This document shows positions 23,036 through 34,878 of a DNA stretch of 64,000 bases, piece by piece. The stretch spans positions 19,805,993 to 19,869,992 of the forward strand of contig NC_052395.1 in NCBI RefSeq assembly GCF_009389715.1, given 5' to 3'. Both the position numbers and the translations under genes were made by a program. Every line of letters starts with the position of its first letter. Position 1 is the stretch's first letter. Source of the DNA: Phoenix dactylifera. Taxonomy: Eukaryota > Streptophyta > Magnoliopsida > Arecales > Arecaceae. The notes under the pieces were generated by a model, which was given only the letters and a program-made list of their open reading frames with translations, was not told the DNA's origin and ran no database searches.

Positions 23036-23360
23036 GAGGAAAAGGACTGTTTTGGACCATCCAAAGAACTATGGCAAACTGGGCTGTACCGCAACAGTTG
23101 CATCACTTCTTGACATAATGGAGGCTTGATGCATGATATTTGGGTGGTGTTTTCTGGAGTACTTGACACAGATAACGCCATAATTACGTGACAAAAGCAT
23201 GCGCTGCTGTAGTCGGATTTGTATACCCGAGGAAAAGGATTGTTCTGGATCTGTAAGAGAGGGAAAGATTAATTTGTTGTAGATCACTACAGGAGAGAAA
23301 GAGGACTGTTTTGGGTCGCTCCATGAGAGCCAAAGGATTGTTTCGGATCGCTACGACAAG
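23036..23360. repeat. Degenerate repeats of 'aaaggattgttttggatcgct'
   Basis: Related blocks occur near 23038, 23231, 23297 and 23332 (AAAGGACTGTTTTGGACCAT, AAAGGATTGTTCTGGATCTG, AGAGGACTGTTTTGGGTCGC, CAAAGGATTGTTTCGGATCG). Spacing is irregular. Confidence 0.6.
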
Positions 23361-24395
23361 GCAAGCTGCAAAGTGTTCATGAAATAGATAAGGTTTTCTC
23401 AAAAAATCCAGAACCACTTCCTAACAATGCATCTAATTGTGTAGGAAACCTTGGTAGCTCGCATTTTAAAATATCTTACACTCCAGAGATCAACCTTGTC
23501 ATGAATAGATGGATTATCTTCACGACAATTTTTAATGTAGTCTCAATCATGATCTTAATAGCTACTATTATATTGTAATGTGCACTACGTTTTTTTCTAT
23601 TTATAATTTCAATGTTGCATTGGGTTAAATAATGTGAAAAAAATTGCCGGTCCAAAATCACCGCAGACAATCTCGTGAGTGCTAGAAATCAAAGTGGGGA
23701 ACTGGGGATATATATGTTGTGGCACTTGACTAATTTATGTAAAAAAAGTTCAAACTTATCCTGGAGTAGGATGCTTCATGGATACAAGCAGTTTTCAAGC
23801 TCTAGCAAAGATATCATAGTAGAAAATTAAGTAGGATAACTCCTAGTAAACCCAGTACCAGGTTAGGGATCTAGTGCATCTTAAATCGCCTGGCATGGAG
23901 GTTGGATAGGGAATATCTGGCTAAGCTATGGAAGCTGTACTGATGTTGCTAGTCTGTTAAATTTTATGGCTATAACCTAATCCTACAGATCAAGTTGATG
24001 GCCATAAGCTTGCTACCAGCTGTTCATTATCCAAATCTTGAATAGTTTTGTATATAGGAGTCATTTAATGGCATATATACAATTAGTAGGACTTTTGAAT
24101 TCTTGATGACTATGGGCAAATAGGACCATACTACTATCTATAACATGCTCCATCCTAGCCTCATCAGATTGACCCACCCATGGCTCAGAGTTCTGTATTG
24201 AACTACACAGCTATCACTAAAGGAGAAAGAGATGGTCCATTCTCAGAACGCAACCCGGCCAAACCAAGTGAAATGGCATTTCCTCGACCCAGCTTGGCCC
24301 ATATAAGACTGTGTTGGGCTGGGTTTTCAGGACGGCAGGAGTTTCGTATGTGATTGGGTTCTGATGCCTATACTATATTACCTTTTTCTTTTCTA
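23361..24395. other. Intergenic, no gene recognised
   Basis: AT-rich sequence without coding or RNA features. Confidence 0.5.
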
Positions 24396-24692
24396 CAGCG
24401 GATGGCTTATACACTTCCAATATGGATATATCCAAAAAAGTCAAAAAACGACATATCACGGAGTGTGCTAGACAACTTTCTTCCTCAAACTAACATGATA
24501 CCTCCGAAGTGATCCGCCAATACGATGCCTAGCTTGGAACTTAACATCACCTCTCACCATAGTCCAAATGTCCCAGAATAGAGGGTGATGTAATAATAGC
24601 ATCTGCTTCCTAATAATCATGTCCTTCCATCTCTCACCCTTGTACCATTCTAACATGGCAATCTTGCTTGTAGGAATTATAGATAAGTCCAA
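24396..24692 (-). mobile_element. 5'-truncated LINE, RNase H remnant A
   Basis: The minus strand shows decayed RNase H sequence similar in order to the full LINE: a 'ML-EWYKGE' block in place of VVRWIQR, then HHPLFWDI matching HPLIRDI, and a terminal region ending KPSAV before an A-rich tail (T-rich on the plus strand at 24381-24395). Its last 80 bases match remnant B at 44030 (TGGATATATCCAAAAAAGTC against TGAATACATCAAAAAAGTTA on the plus strand). Confidence 0.65.
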
Positions 24693-24768
24693 GAAATATA
24701 ATATAAAACAAACAAATAAAAAAATATAATGGATGGTTGTATCCAGAATTGTGGGCCGACCTCTCCAC

Positions 24769-24785
24769 GGCCCAGTAAAAGCCCA
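24769..24785 (+). promoter_or_regulatory. GCCCA (site II-like) elements upstream of SAR1
   Basis: GGCCCA at 24769-24774 and GCCCA at 24781-24785 (TGGGCC and TGGGC on the minus strand) lie about 300 bases before the SAR1 start codon. Paired TGGGCY motifs are common in promoters of housekeeping plant genes and bind TCP factors. No TATA box stands out, which fits that promoter class. Confidence 0.45.
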
Positions 24786-25085
24786 GTTTGAAGGATTCTT
24801 CCTTCCTTATCACTTTAGCCCTTACCGTTGCGCCTCCGGAACAACTGATTCTTTCCAGCCGGCCCAGCGACACAAAGCACCACCACCCAAAAGTAAAGCG
24901 TTAGAGCCAAGTTTGTCATCTTTTTGTCCGTATCGTAGAGGGCAAGATCTCGGACTCTCTGTTGTTCTCGCCGCCGCCGCCACCACCTTCGTGGCTAAGA
25001 AAGGGCGAGGAAGAAAGAAAAAGAAAGCGAGAGAAACCCCAGTAACTGTGCGTGAAGAGAGGGAAGGGAAGGGAGGGAGGGAGAG

Positions 25086-28000
25086 ATGTTCCTTGTGGAG
25101 TGGCTGTACGGGATCCTGGCGATGCTGGGGCTGGCGACCAAGGAGGCGAAGATCCTCTTCTTGGGCCTCGACAACGCCGGCAAGACAACCCTTCTCCACA
25201 TGCTCAAAGATGAGGTCAAGTCCAGTCCTCCATCCCTTCTCTTCCTCTTTCCTTTCCTTTCCCCTCTAATAATTTAGTTGATTTCTCTTCGTCTACTTTC
25301 TTGTACAAGAAGGAAAAGATAGTCTATTTGTAGTGATTTGAGTTGAGGGGTTTAATATTTTTTTTTGCCGTTTTGGGGGCAGAGGTTGGGGCAGCACCAG
25401 CCGACGCAGTTCCCGACGGCGGAGGAACTGATGATCGGGAAGATCAGGTTCACGGCGTTCGATTTGGGGGGCCATCGGATGGCCCGCAGAGTCTGGAGGG
25501 ATTATTACGCTAAGGTAATTTATTTCTCCATCCTTCTTTCTGCTTCTGATATGTGGGTTTCATTATGGCGGTCTAGCTACAGTGGTGAAAGAAGGAAAGA
25601 ATTCTAGGGTTTATATTCATCCATCTTAATTTGGCGTTGATATAATGATATTAAGATCTGAATATGGTTTCTTTGTTGAAGAATCTGGAGTTATTGAGGA
25701 AGGAATTTAGTTGTATGTTTGATGTAACTTTTGCTTGTCCTGATATCTGTATTGATTTCTGCCCTTCTAGAAACTGTTGCTGTTCCGCTGCTTACAAAAC
25801 AAATGGACTTATTCACGATGATTCTACTACAATTTTCGTTTATGGATGCAGTGAAATGACATCTAACATGTCGCGCATAACTAGTTAGCCGAATATCTGA
25901 TCATTTAAATTCGTCATGGAGCCAATAGTTTTTCTCAAAAGACAGAGAATATGAAACAATTGGTGCATTTCTAAATCAAAATGGTAAACCAGGTGAAAAA
26001 CATCCAGCAAATTCAACTGTGTAAGATATCATTTATTCATGTAGAACATAAGCTTTTAATTACATCTCCTGATGCTCAATAGGTACCATTTCAGTTCTCC
26101 TTGATGGATCTTCATATCCTGAAATTGTTGGATGATCTCATTATTGAAGCCCTTAAAAATGTCTTCTTCAATATATCTGTCCATATTATCATTCTTCTGT
26201 TCAACTTCCACCTTTTTTGTGGTCATCACATTTTTCAATGCACTAAAAGGCTCTTTCAAAAATAACTATTGCAACCGGCAAAGTAAGCACTAGTGTCACT
26301 AACAATAGCAAATTCAACCAAAATCCACAGTTCTAACTTGAGTTCAAAGAAGGGGTACCGATCTAGCTCCAATCTGAGGTGGCTAAGACTAGTTTTTAGT
26401 GACAGTAGCGATAGTTTTAGAGATTGTCATTTACTAGAAGTCCTCATGTTAGCATAAACATATGTATGCCCAAGGTTGTCATTCTCTTGGTCAGGCAAAA
26501 ACACAATTTATACTGATATTGGAGAGCATATCTTGCCCAGAAGATAGCTACAAGGCTCTTGAACGTTGCTTGACCTATAGAACGATTTACCAGGGATCCC
26601 TGGGCATATTGTTCCTCTCTCATCATTCTCCTATATACGGAGTATTGATGAAGAACTCTATAAGCCTTTCTTTATGTCCTCTATGAATAGATGCTGGTTT
26701 CCTAACCCATCAAGGCCCCCAGTCAACTAGGACTCCAAATTCATCTTTAGGTATCTGGAACAGGCTAGTCGACTGATTGGCCTAACCTCCCATGGTGTCC
26801 TATTCTTGTCTCCTAGTTGTCTTTTAGTAGGAATTTTAGTGCTTAGTTTGAGAGTTATGGAGCAGCCCATGTCTATGAACTATATATTTTTGGGATCACT
26901 TATGTCTATGAACTTTATACATTGGGGATATCGCATACATCATTGGATCAAGCAGTGGAAGTGCCAGTTTGTGTAGCCCCCAGTGCTGAAGCTTCTAGAA
27001 GTATCGTGCCCAACAATTGGATCTGATACCATGAGAAATAGGTTGGATGAAAGAGTATGTTATCATCAAGGCGTCAGTCGAAATTGGTATAAAGATGTAT
27101 GATTGAGATAGTGTTAGTCTAAATACCACGAACAAAAAATAATAATAGAAGATGACTATCTATGAAAAATGCATCTAAAGAGGCAGATCTCACATACTTT
27201 GAGATCTGATGGTTAATTGAAGCTCTGATGCCTGATATACAAATAATTAACAAACTGGCAGGTACGTGATACAAGATTGCAGAGTCTCTCTCTCTCTCTC
27301 AAAATGAGTAAGAGAAAGAGAACAGTAAAGATCACTCCACAAGCATCTCCTTCTGTTTGTTGATTTTTTTTTGAAATTTACATTTCATCAACCTTAAGAA
27401 CCACTATAAGCGTTTCCAGATTTTGTTGAACCATCAATTGATTATTGAGTCAAGAAAAACATGTTAAATGAAAATTTGTAATGTGGTAATAAATGGACAT
27501 TCCTAGTGAACTTTGCTTGTATCTAGCCCACATTTGTAGATAAATATTTGTCAGGTTATCCCCACACGCGTTGCGACGATCGCAGCGGAAAGACACGCGC
27601 GAGGTTGTTCATCTCATGAACGTTTTAGGGAACATAGATTTCAAAAATTTTCTAGAGTTCTCTAACTCAGATTTATGAAATCTAAAGGGAAGATTAAAAT
27701 TAAAAGACTAGATTAATTTCACATCTACTACAATTCCTAATTGTATAGAATTTATAAAAATATAATGTTTACCTTTGAGCGGGTAGAACTTCATCGCTAT
27801 CTGATGATCGTTGGATTTCTGGTTTTCTTGAAGCCGCACAAGCGTCCGGCCTCTACAGGTATCCACACGAGGTACAGATCGCTCCAAGATCTCACCGGGG
27901 TACTAGCTCTCTTGCAGAGATCACCTTTGATGGCTGAATTCCTCTTTTGTAACCAACTTTTTGATTACTTTGAGAAGAAGAAAAAGAAAAACGACGAACG

Positions 28001-31000
28001 TCGAAGAGGAGGAAGAAGATGGCGCAGCTCTTCTTCCCTTTTCCTTGCTCACGCTAAGGAGGAAGGAGAGAGAGGGTGGCGGCAGCTGGAGGCTTCAATG
28101 CTTTCATACTTTATGCCAGGGCCCTTTAAATAGGCATCTCATGCCCATACAAACAAGAAATAATTTCAGAGATCAATCATTCCTTGATTCATCCCTCCAA
28201 AATCTGCAACACCCCTTACTTAATTCTATCGCAACTCTTACTTAAAAGAGTTTGAAGAGAATCCAAGGGATGTGCTCATGCCATGTGGCAATCCGCGTGA
28301 ACAAGGAGGTGGAGGGGCATCTGCCCCTCCACATGGCGCGGGGCCATTATAGGAAAGGAGGGCGGACGCCCCTCCTTTCTTTGTGCGTGAGGAGGGGCGG
28401 ACGCCCCTCCCTCTTTCCTTCTTTGCTCCATACGCATGAAGGGCTCTCTCCCTTCCTTTTATGCATGAGTCACCTAATTTAATTAGGTGTTACATGGTTC
28501 CACCTGATCCATTGAATCCTAATCCAATTAAAACCCAATGTGTCATCCAAATTGATTTATGTGAATCCTAATCCAATTAGGATTTGAATTGGACTTCATG
28601 AATCAAGTTTCTTATCTAATAAAGAGTTCTAATTAATTAGACCTTTCCATCCTTATCTAATAAGGTTAAGCCTATTTTAATTAGGTCCAATTAAATCAAT
28701 TAAATTGCAATCTAGTTGCGATTTCTTCTTCTTTAACTCACTAACTCTTAGCGGGTTAAATCAAATTGACAATTAATTTTAATTTTGATTTCAAATCGTA
28801 ATCCAACCGTTAGAACGATCAAAACCTCTAATGTGTGTGACGCCGTATGTTCTATTCTGACTGGTAGCGAGATGTATTATGATTTCTATCATAATATCAT
28901 CGAAACTCCTTTCAATGTGTTGGAACAATTTCAACTCTACTCTTAGGGTTCACTAATCACCAAGTGAATGCCTTCGAGTCTCACAATCCACTAGTGACAC
29001 CTAGCAGCATATAGTGACAATTCAGCAGAATGGAAGGGATGAACTTCTAGTTGCAGTTAGCGTATGATACAGTACCCCTATCATGGATCCCGACATGACG
29101 GAGGTTATGGATAATTCGTCAAACCCCATCGTCTGTCTTATGTCAGATTTATTTGACTCAAGTTCGAGATTTGGAAAACTCGTTTTTCAGAACCGCCATG
29201 GTTAAGGTCTTTCGAACTTAGTCTAATAAATCACATAGGATCACTCCTAATCTATTAAGGTCGATAGATCCCATCTAGATGCAACCCTAATCCGATAGTA
29301 AACCTACTGCAGCTAATCTGCACCACAAGGACCTTTAGAGCCTATATATATGTGCTCGTCAAACTACAGCAACCTCATCGTGATTAGCTGAGGCATCGCA
29401 GGTCTAATAAGTACTAGTCATACAACTGCAGCATCAAGTAAGTCACTAACGAGTGGATAGACATCCAAGTGATTTCTTGCTTTGGTTACGTTTAGTACCC
29501 TTGTTTTATAACAAGCACTTGCACAATCACCTCAGTGTCGCCACACTATGGACTTAAGACTCGTCCATTAAGAAAAGTGATATGTGCACTAATCTCATCG
29601 GATCGATCACCGTTCTTCGGATGATCCATCGATCGGAAGCTATTCAGGAATTAACTATTAATTACACATGCCTTAAATTTTCAATTCTTGAGAATGTGTC
29701 ATTAATTTTATTAATTCTTAGGACGATTCATGGATACATAATAACACAAATGAACAAAATGCTTGATTTTATTAATTAATAAAAGATCAAGTACAAATTT
29801 CATGCCTCCAGAATAATTATAATGCGTCTGCCAAATTGACTTTAGGGCATACTCCTAACAATCTCCCACTTGCACTAAAGCCAATCAGACATATCTAAGC
29901 CCCATCTTCTCAAGGTGTGCTTCTGTTTTTTGCTGACTCAGCTGTTTAGTGAATGAGTCCGCCACGTTATCTGTGGAGGCTACTCTCTGCACTTCTACAT
30001 ACTTCTTTTCGAGGTAGTCGCGTATCAGGCGATATCGTCGCTCTATGTGCTTAGACTTCTGGTGAGACCTCGGCTCCTTAGCTAGTGCTATGACGCCATT
30101 GTTGTCGCAGTAGAGTGTGATAGCATCTGATGACATCACGCCTAACTCTTCAACAAACTTTTTGTACCAGAATGCTTCCTTTGCAGCTTCAGAGGCGGCA
30201 ATGTACTCAGCTTTCATGGTAGAATCTGCAATAATCGGTTGTTTAGAACTCTTCCAATTTACTGAACCACCATTGCATAAGAACACATACCCTAATGTAG
30301 ACTTTCTATCGTCAATGTTAGTCATCAAATCTGAATTTGTGTATTCTTCTACCTTTAATTCTGATCCTCCAAAGATCAAGAACATATCCTTAGTTCTTCT
30401 TAAGTACTTAAGAATGTTCTTCACAGCTGTCCGGTGCTCTTCACCTGGATTCGACTGATATCTGCTTGTGATACTCACAGCATGTGCTATATCAGGTCGT
30501 GTACATAGCATGGCATACATGAGGTTCCCTATAGCCGAAGCATAAGGGATCTTGCTCATGCGTTGAATCTCTTCAGATGTGTTGAGCACATCTTCTTGGA
30601 GAGATGAATCCTATGCCTAAGGGGTAGTAATCCCCTTTTTGAGTTTTTCATGCTGAACCTCTTCAGCATTTTCTCTATGTACATTTTCTGTGACAAGCCA
30701 AGCATTCTTTTGGATCTATCTCTATATACCTTAATTCCTAAAATGTAGGATGCTTCCCCAAGGTCTTTCATGGAGAATTTCTTAGACAACCATACGGAAT
30801 ATCATTCCCAATTATGAGGATATCATCCACGTATAATACGAGGAATACAATAGCCCTCCCACTAATCTTCTTATAAACACATGGTTTCTCTTCGCTCTTA
30901 ATGAAATCAAACGATTTGATTACATTGTTGAAACGAGTGTTCCAACTCCGAGATGCTTGCTTTAGTCCATAGATGAACCTTTGCAGTTTGCAGACCTTGT

Positions 31001-34000
31001 GATCACCATCACTGGAAGTGAAACCCAAAGGCTGCTTCATATAGATATCTTCTTCATGATATCCATTTAGAAAAGCAGTTTTCACATCCATCTGCCATAT
31101 CTCATAGTCATGATATGCTGCAATAGCAAGCAATGTTCGAATGGACTTCAGCATGGATACAGGTGAAAAGATTTTCTGAAAGTCGGTGCCTTCGCGCTGA
31201 CTATAACCTTTTGCTACTAGCCTTGCTTATAGGTCTCTATCTGGCCATCCGAACTTATTTTCCTCTTGTAGATCCATCTACATCCAATAGATACTATACC
31301 TTCTGGTGGATCTACTAAGGTCCAGACTTGGTTGGTATGCATGGAGTCCATCTCCGACTTCATCGCTTCCAACCATTTCTCGAAATCGATGTCTAACATC
31401 GCCTCGTTGTAGCTATTGGGATCCTTAGAATGATCCCTATTTCCCACGAAGAATACTTCCCTTACTTCCTCTGTAAGTATACCTAAGTACTTTTCAGGAG
31501 GATGGAAAATCCTACTAGATCTACGAGGTGGAGTAGGTTTTATGTGTATTGGCTCAATGTGAATAGGTTCTATAGGTATTTCACCAAAAAAAATAGGTTC
31601 TATAGGTACAGTGGCTCGTTGCTCTTCAGAGATTTTCTCTTTGAGCTCAATTTTTCTCCTACTGCCTTTATCAAGGATAAACTGTTTTTCCAGAAAGATA
31701 GTATATTGGCTCACAAACACTTTGTGATCCTCTGGGACGTAAAAATTGTATTCTAATGACTTCTTAGGATATCATATAAAACGAGCACTAACTGTCCTAG
31801 CCTCTGACTTGTTTGCCTGTTGTCGCTTGACGTGGGCCGGACATCCCCAAATCTTGAGATGACCAAGACTTGGTTTCTTACCATGCCATATCTCATATGG
31901 TGTGGTAGGAACAGACTTAGAGGAAACTCTATTCAATATATATATTTCTGAAAGTAGGGCATCTTCTCAAAGGAATAAGGGTAAATCAGTGAAGCTCATC
32001 ATGGACCTGACCATATCCAATAGGGTCCGATTTCTCCTCTCTAACACTCCGTTGAGCTGAGGTGTTCCAGGAGGGTCCATTATGAAACTATACCATTTTC
32101 TTTAAGATAATCACGGAATTTTTCACTAAGGTATTCACCTCGTTCTGATCGAAGAACCTTAATGAGTTTTTCTGTTTGTTTTTCTACTTCATATCTGAAC
32201 TTCTTGAACTTTTCAAAAGCTTCAGACTTGTATCTTATAAGATACGCATACCCATACCGAGAACAATCATCGGTAAATGTTACGAAGTAAGAATAACCTC
32301 CCCTAGCTTGCACATCGAATGGGCCACACACATCAGTGTGTACTAGGGTAAGTATTTCAGTGGACCTCTCCCCGTATCCTACAAAGGATAATTTGGCCAT
32401 TTTTTTCTTAAAGGCAGGATTCACAAATCGGATATGACTCGGAAGTCAATGAGCCTATAAGCCCATGTTTCTTCAATTTGTTTATTCTGTCTTCTCCTAT
32501 ATGATCAAGCCTGAGGTGCCACAAATACTTTTGATTTATCTCATCTCTAGATCTTTTAGATCCTATGGTACTCACTGTTTGCTCAAATACATTCACAGAC
32601 ACATCCAAATGTAAGGGATAGAGACTGTCAATCATAAAACTACGTACAACTATTTTATTTCTCAAATAAACGAAACAGTAATTTTTATTGAAATTGAATT
32701 CAAAATCTTCATGTGCTAGATAAGATACAGAATTCAAGTTTCTGCTAGCAACAGGTACATAATAACATTTCCTAAGTATCAAACTAAATGCAGACGGCAA
32801 TCACAGAGGGTAGGTGCCCACAGCAACAGCAACAATTCTTGCTCCATTGCCAATCCGAAGGGTTACCGTATCTTCCGTAAGCCTTCTATTTTTCTTTAAA
32901 TCCTGCATAGTAGTGCACAAGTGAGCACTAGAACCAGAATCTATAACCCAACTGGAAGTAGAAGAAACCGTTAGATTCGTTTCAATAATGAGCATATCTG
33001 ACATACCTTCAGAAGGCGTGTCACCCTTCTTGCTCTTTATACTCCCCATATAGATTGGACAGTTCCTCTTCCAATGGCCGTCTTCGTTGCAATGGAAACA
33101 CTTTCCCTTATCTGCGGCCTTTTTTTTTGGAACATTCTTCTTTGGCTTCTTCTCGATCTTCTGCTTCTTTGCAGACTTCTTCTTCCAGGTAGACTCTCTT
33201 GGAAGTAGAAGTCAACTCGGCAGCGAGAACTATGCTTCTTGAACTCTTCAAGGCTTCCTCAGTTGTTACCAACATATTTAACAATTCAAGTTTGGTGCAT
33301 TCAATCTTGTTCATGTGGTAGTTTACAATAAATTGTCCATATGAAGAAGGAATTGCAGGTGCAAATCAGTTTGCAATTCATTGTGCATGTTCATGTCGAG
33401 CTTCTCAAGCTCTTCCAAGCCCTTTATCATGGTCAGACCATGATTATGGACAGACTGCCCTTTGCGCATCTTGGCCTTGAAGAGCATCTTGGACACTTCA
33501 AACCGAGCTGTGTGACTCTGCTCACCATACAACTCTTGCAAGTGATGCAATGTCCCCGGCAGTCTTCACATTCTCATGCTGGCATTGTAGCTCATTGGAC
33601 ATGAATGCCAAAATATAGCATCTAACTTTATTGTCTTCATCCATCCATCTAGCATGCATCTCACGCTGCTCAGCATATGGACGATTTGGTAACACTGGGG
33701 TGTCATGGTTCAGTACATGCCCTAATTTCTCACAACTTAAGACAATTTTCAAGTTGCGGAGCCAATCTTTATAATTGGGTTCGGTCAATCGGTTGTTCTC
33801 AAGGATGTGGGTCAAGGAATTAGAGGCTGACATTTTTATCTGCAGAGAGTAAAGATTCTAGTTAGAGTTTTATACTTGAATTTGAATTTCTATTTGTTTC
33901 AGAGACTTTTAAAACAAACATCTCCCACTATTTTCTCGGATCTCCTACACTTCTCTAGTAGAGAAACGGAAACCTGCGACTTTAGGTTTCAAGTGGGGTG

Positions 34001-34824
34001 CTACGGTTCCACCAATTTACATGCCACCTCACCTAACAGTTATTGGTGACACATAAATGATGAGTGTACAACTTCTTGTACAATGCTTCTTAAGCAAGTT
34101 GTAGCCTACTTGGTCTCCAAGTCATAAGGGCCTCACCTAACAGTTATTGGTCCTGTTCCTTAGTTAAGTCAGACCCACCATAATTTCTGTATAAGTAAAG
34201 TCGTCATTGGGTCCTCATCTAACAGTTATTGATCCCCAACCCCATCTTTACCCCACGTCTCATGCTAATAGAGAGGTCCAGCCCCCCATGCAATTTGCCC
34301 AGTGTGTCCAGCTGAGACAAGTTAACGCCGGAAAGACCTTAGCAACTCTACTACGGTGGAAGACCTCTAGACTAAATATTGGGTAATCTAGTCTTAGTGA
34401 TTCCAACTTTGAGCTATTCATAGGAGGTAATTGATCAATTGGTCAGGTAAACAGGTGGAAGGCTCTCTTTACTTAGAGAGTAAGGTTCTAATTAAGTAAC
34501 CATCTTTAACGCTTTCCTAGACACCAATTAGATCAATTAATTAAATATGACTAGCTCAATGTATCGTTCACTCTCGACTGATTGAGAAGGTTTTAGGTCT
34601 CGAATAGGGTTTAAATCTTATGTAAATATGAAACTGCTTTCAAATGTTATATGTTTACATCTTATGTAAATGTCATATTGTTTAGGTTTACATCCTATGT
34701 GAATATGAAACCTTTTGCATATGTGTTTACATCTTATGTAAATGTCATATTAGTTTAGTTTTACATCTTATGTAAATGTCTTAACCTATTTGGGTTTTTA
34801 TTCACATCTTATGTAAAATTGCTT

Positions 34825-34878
<54 letters not shown>

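Noticed and set aside
24733..25269. 178-codon plus-strand frame over SAR1 exon 1
   Set aside because: It runs through the SAR1 leader and exon 1 in another frame; the SAR1 frame matches the family exactly.
27010..27030. PBS-like 'ATCTGATACCATG' before the copia element
   Set aside because: No LTRs or coding remnants accompany it.
30117..30458. 113-codon plus-strand frame
   Set aside because: Antisense shadow of the copia RNase H frame.
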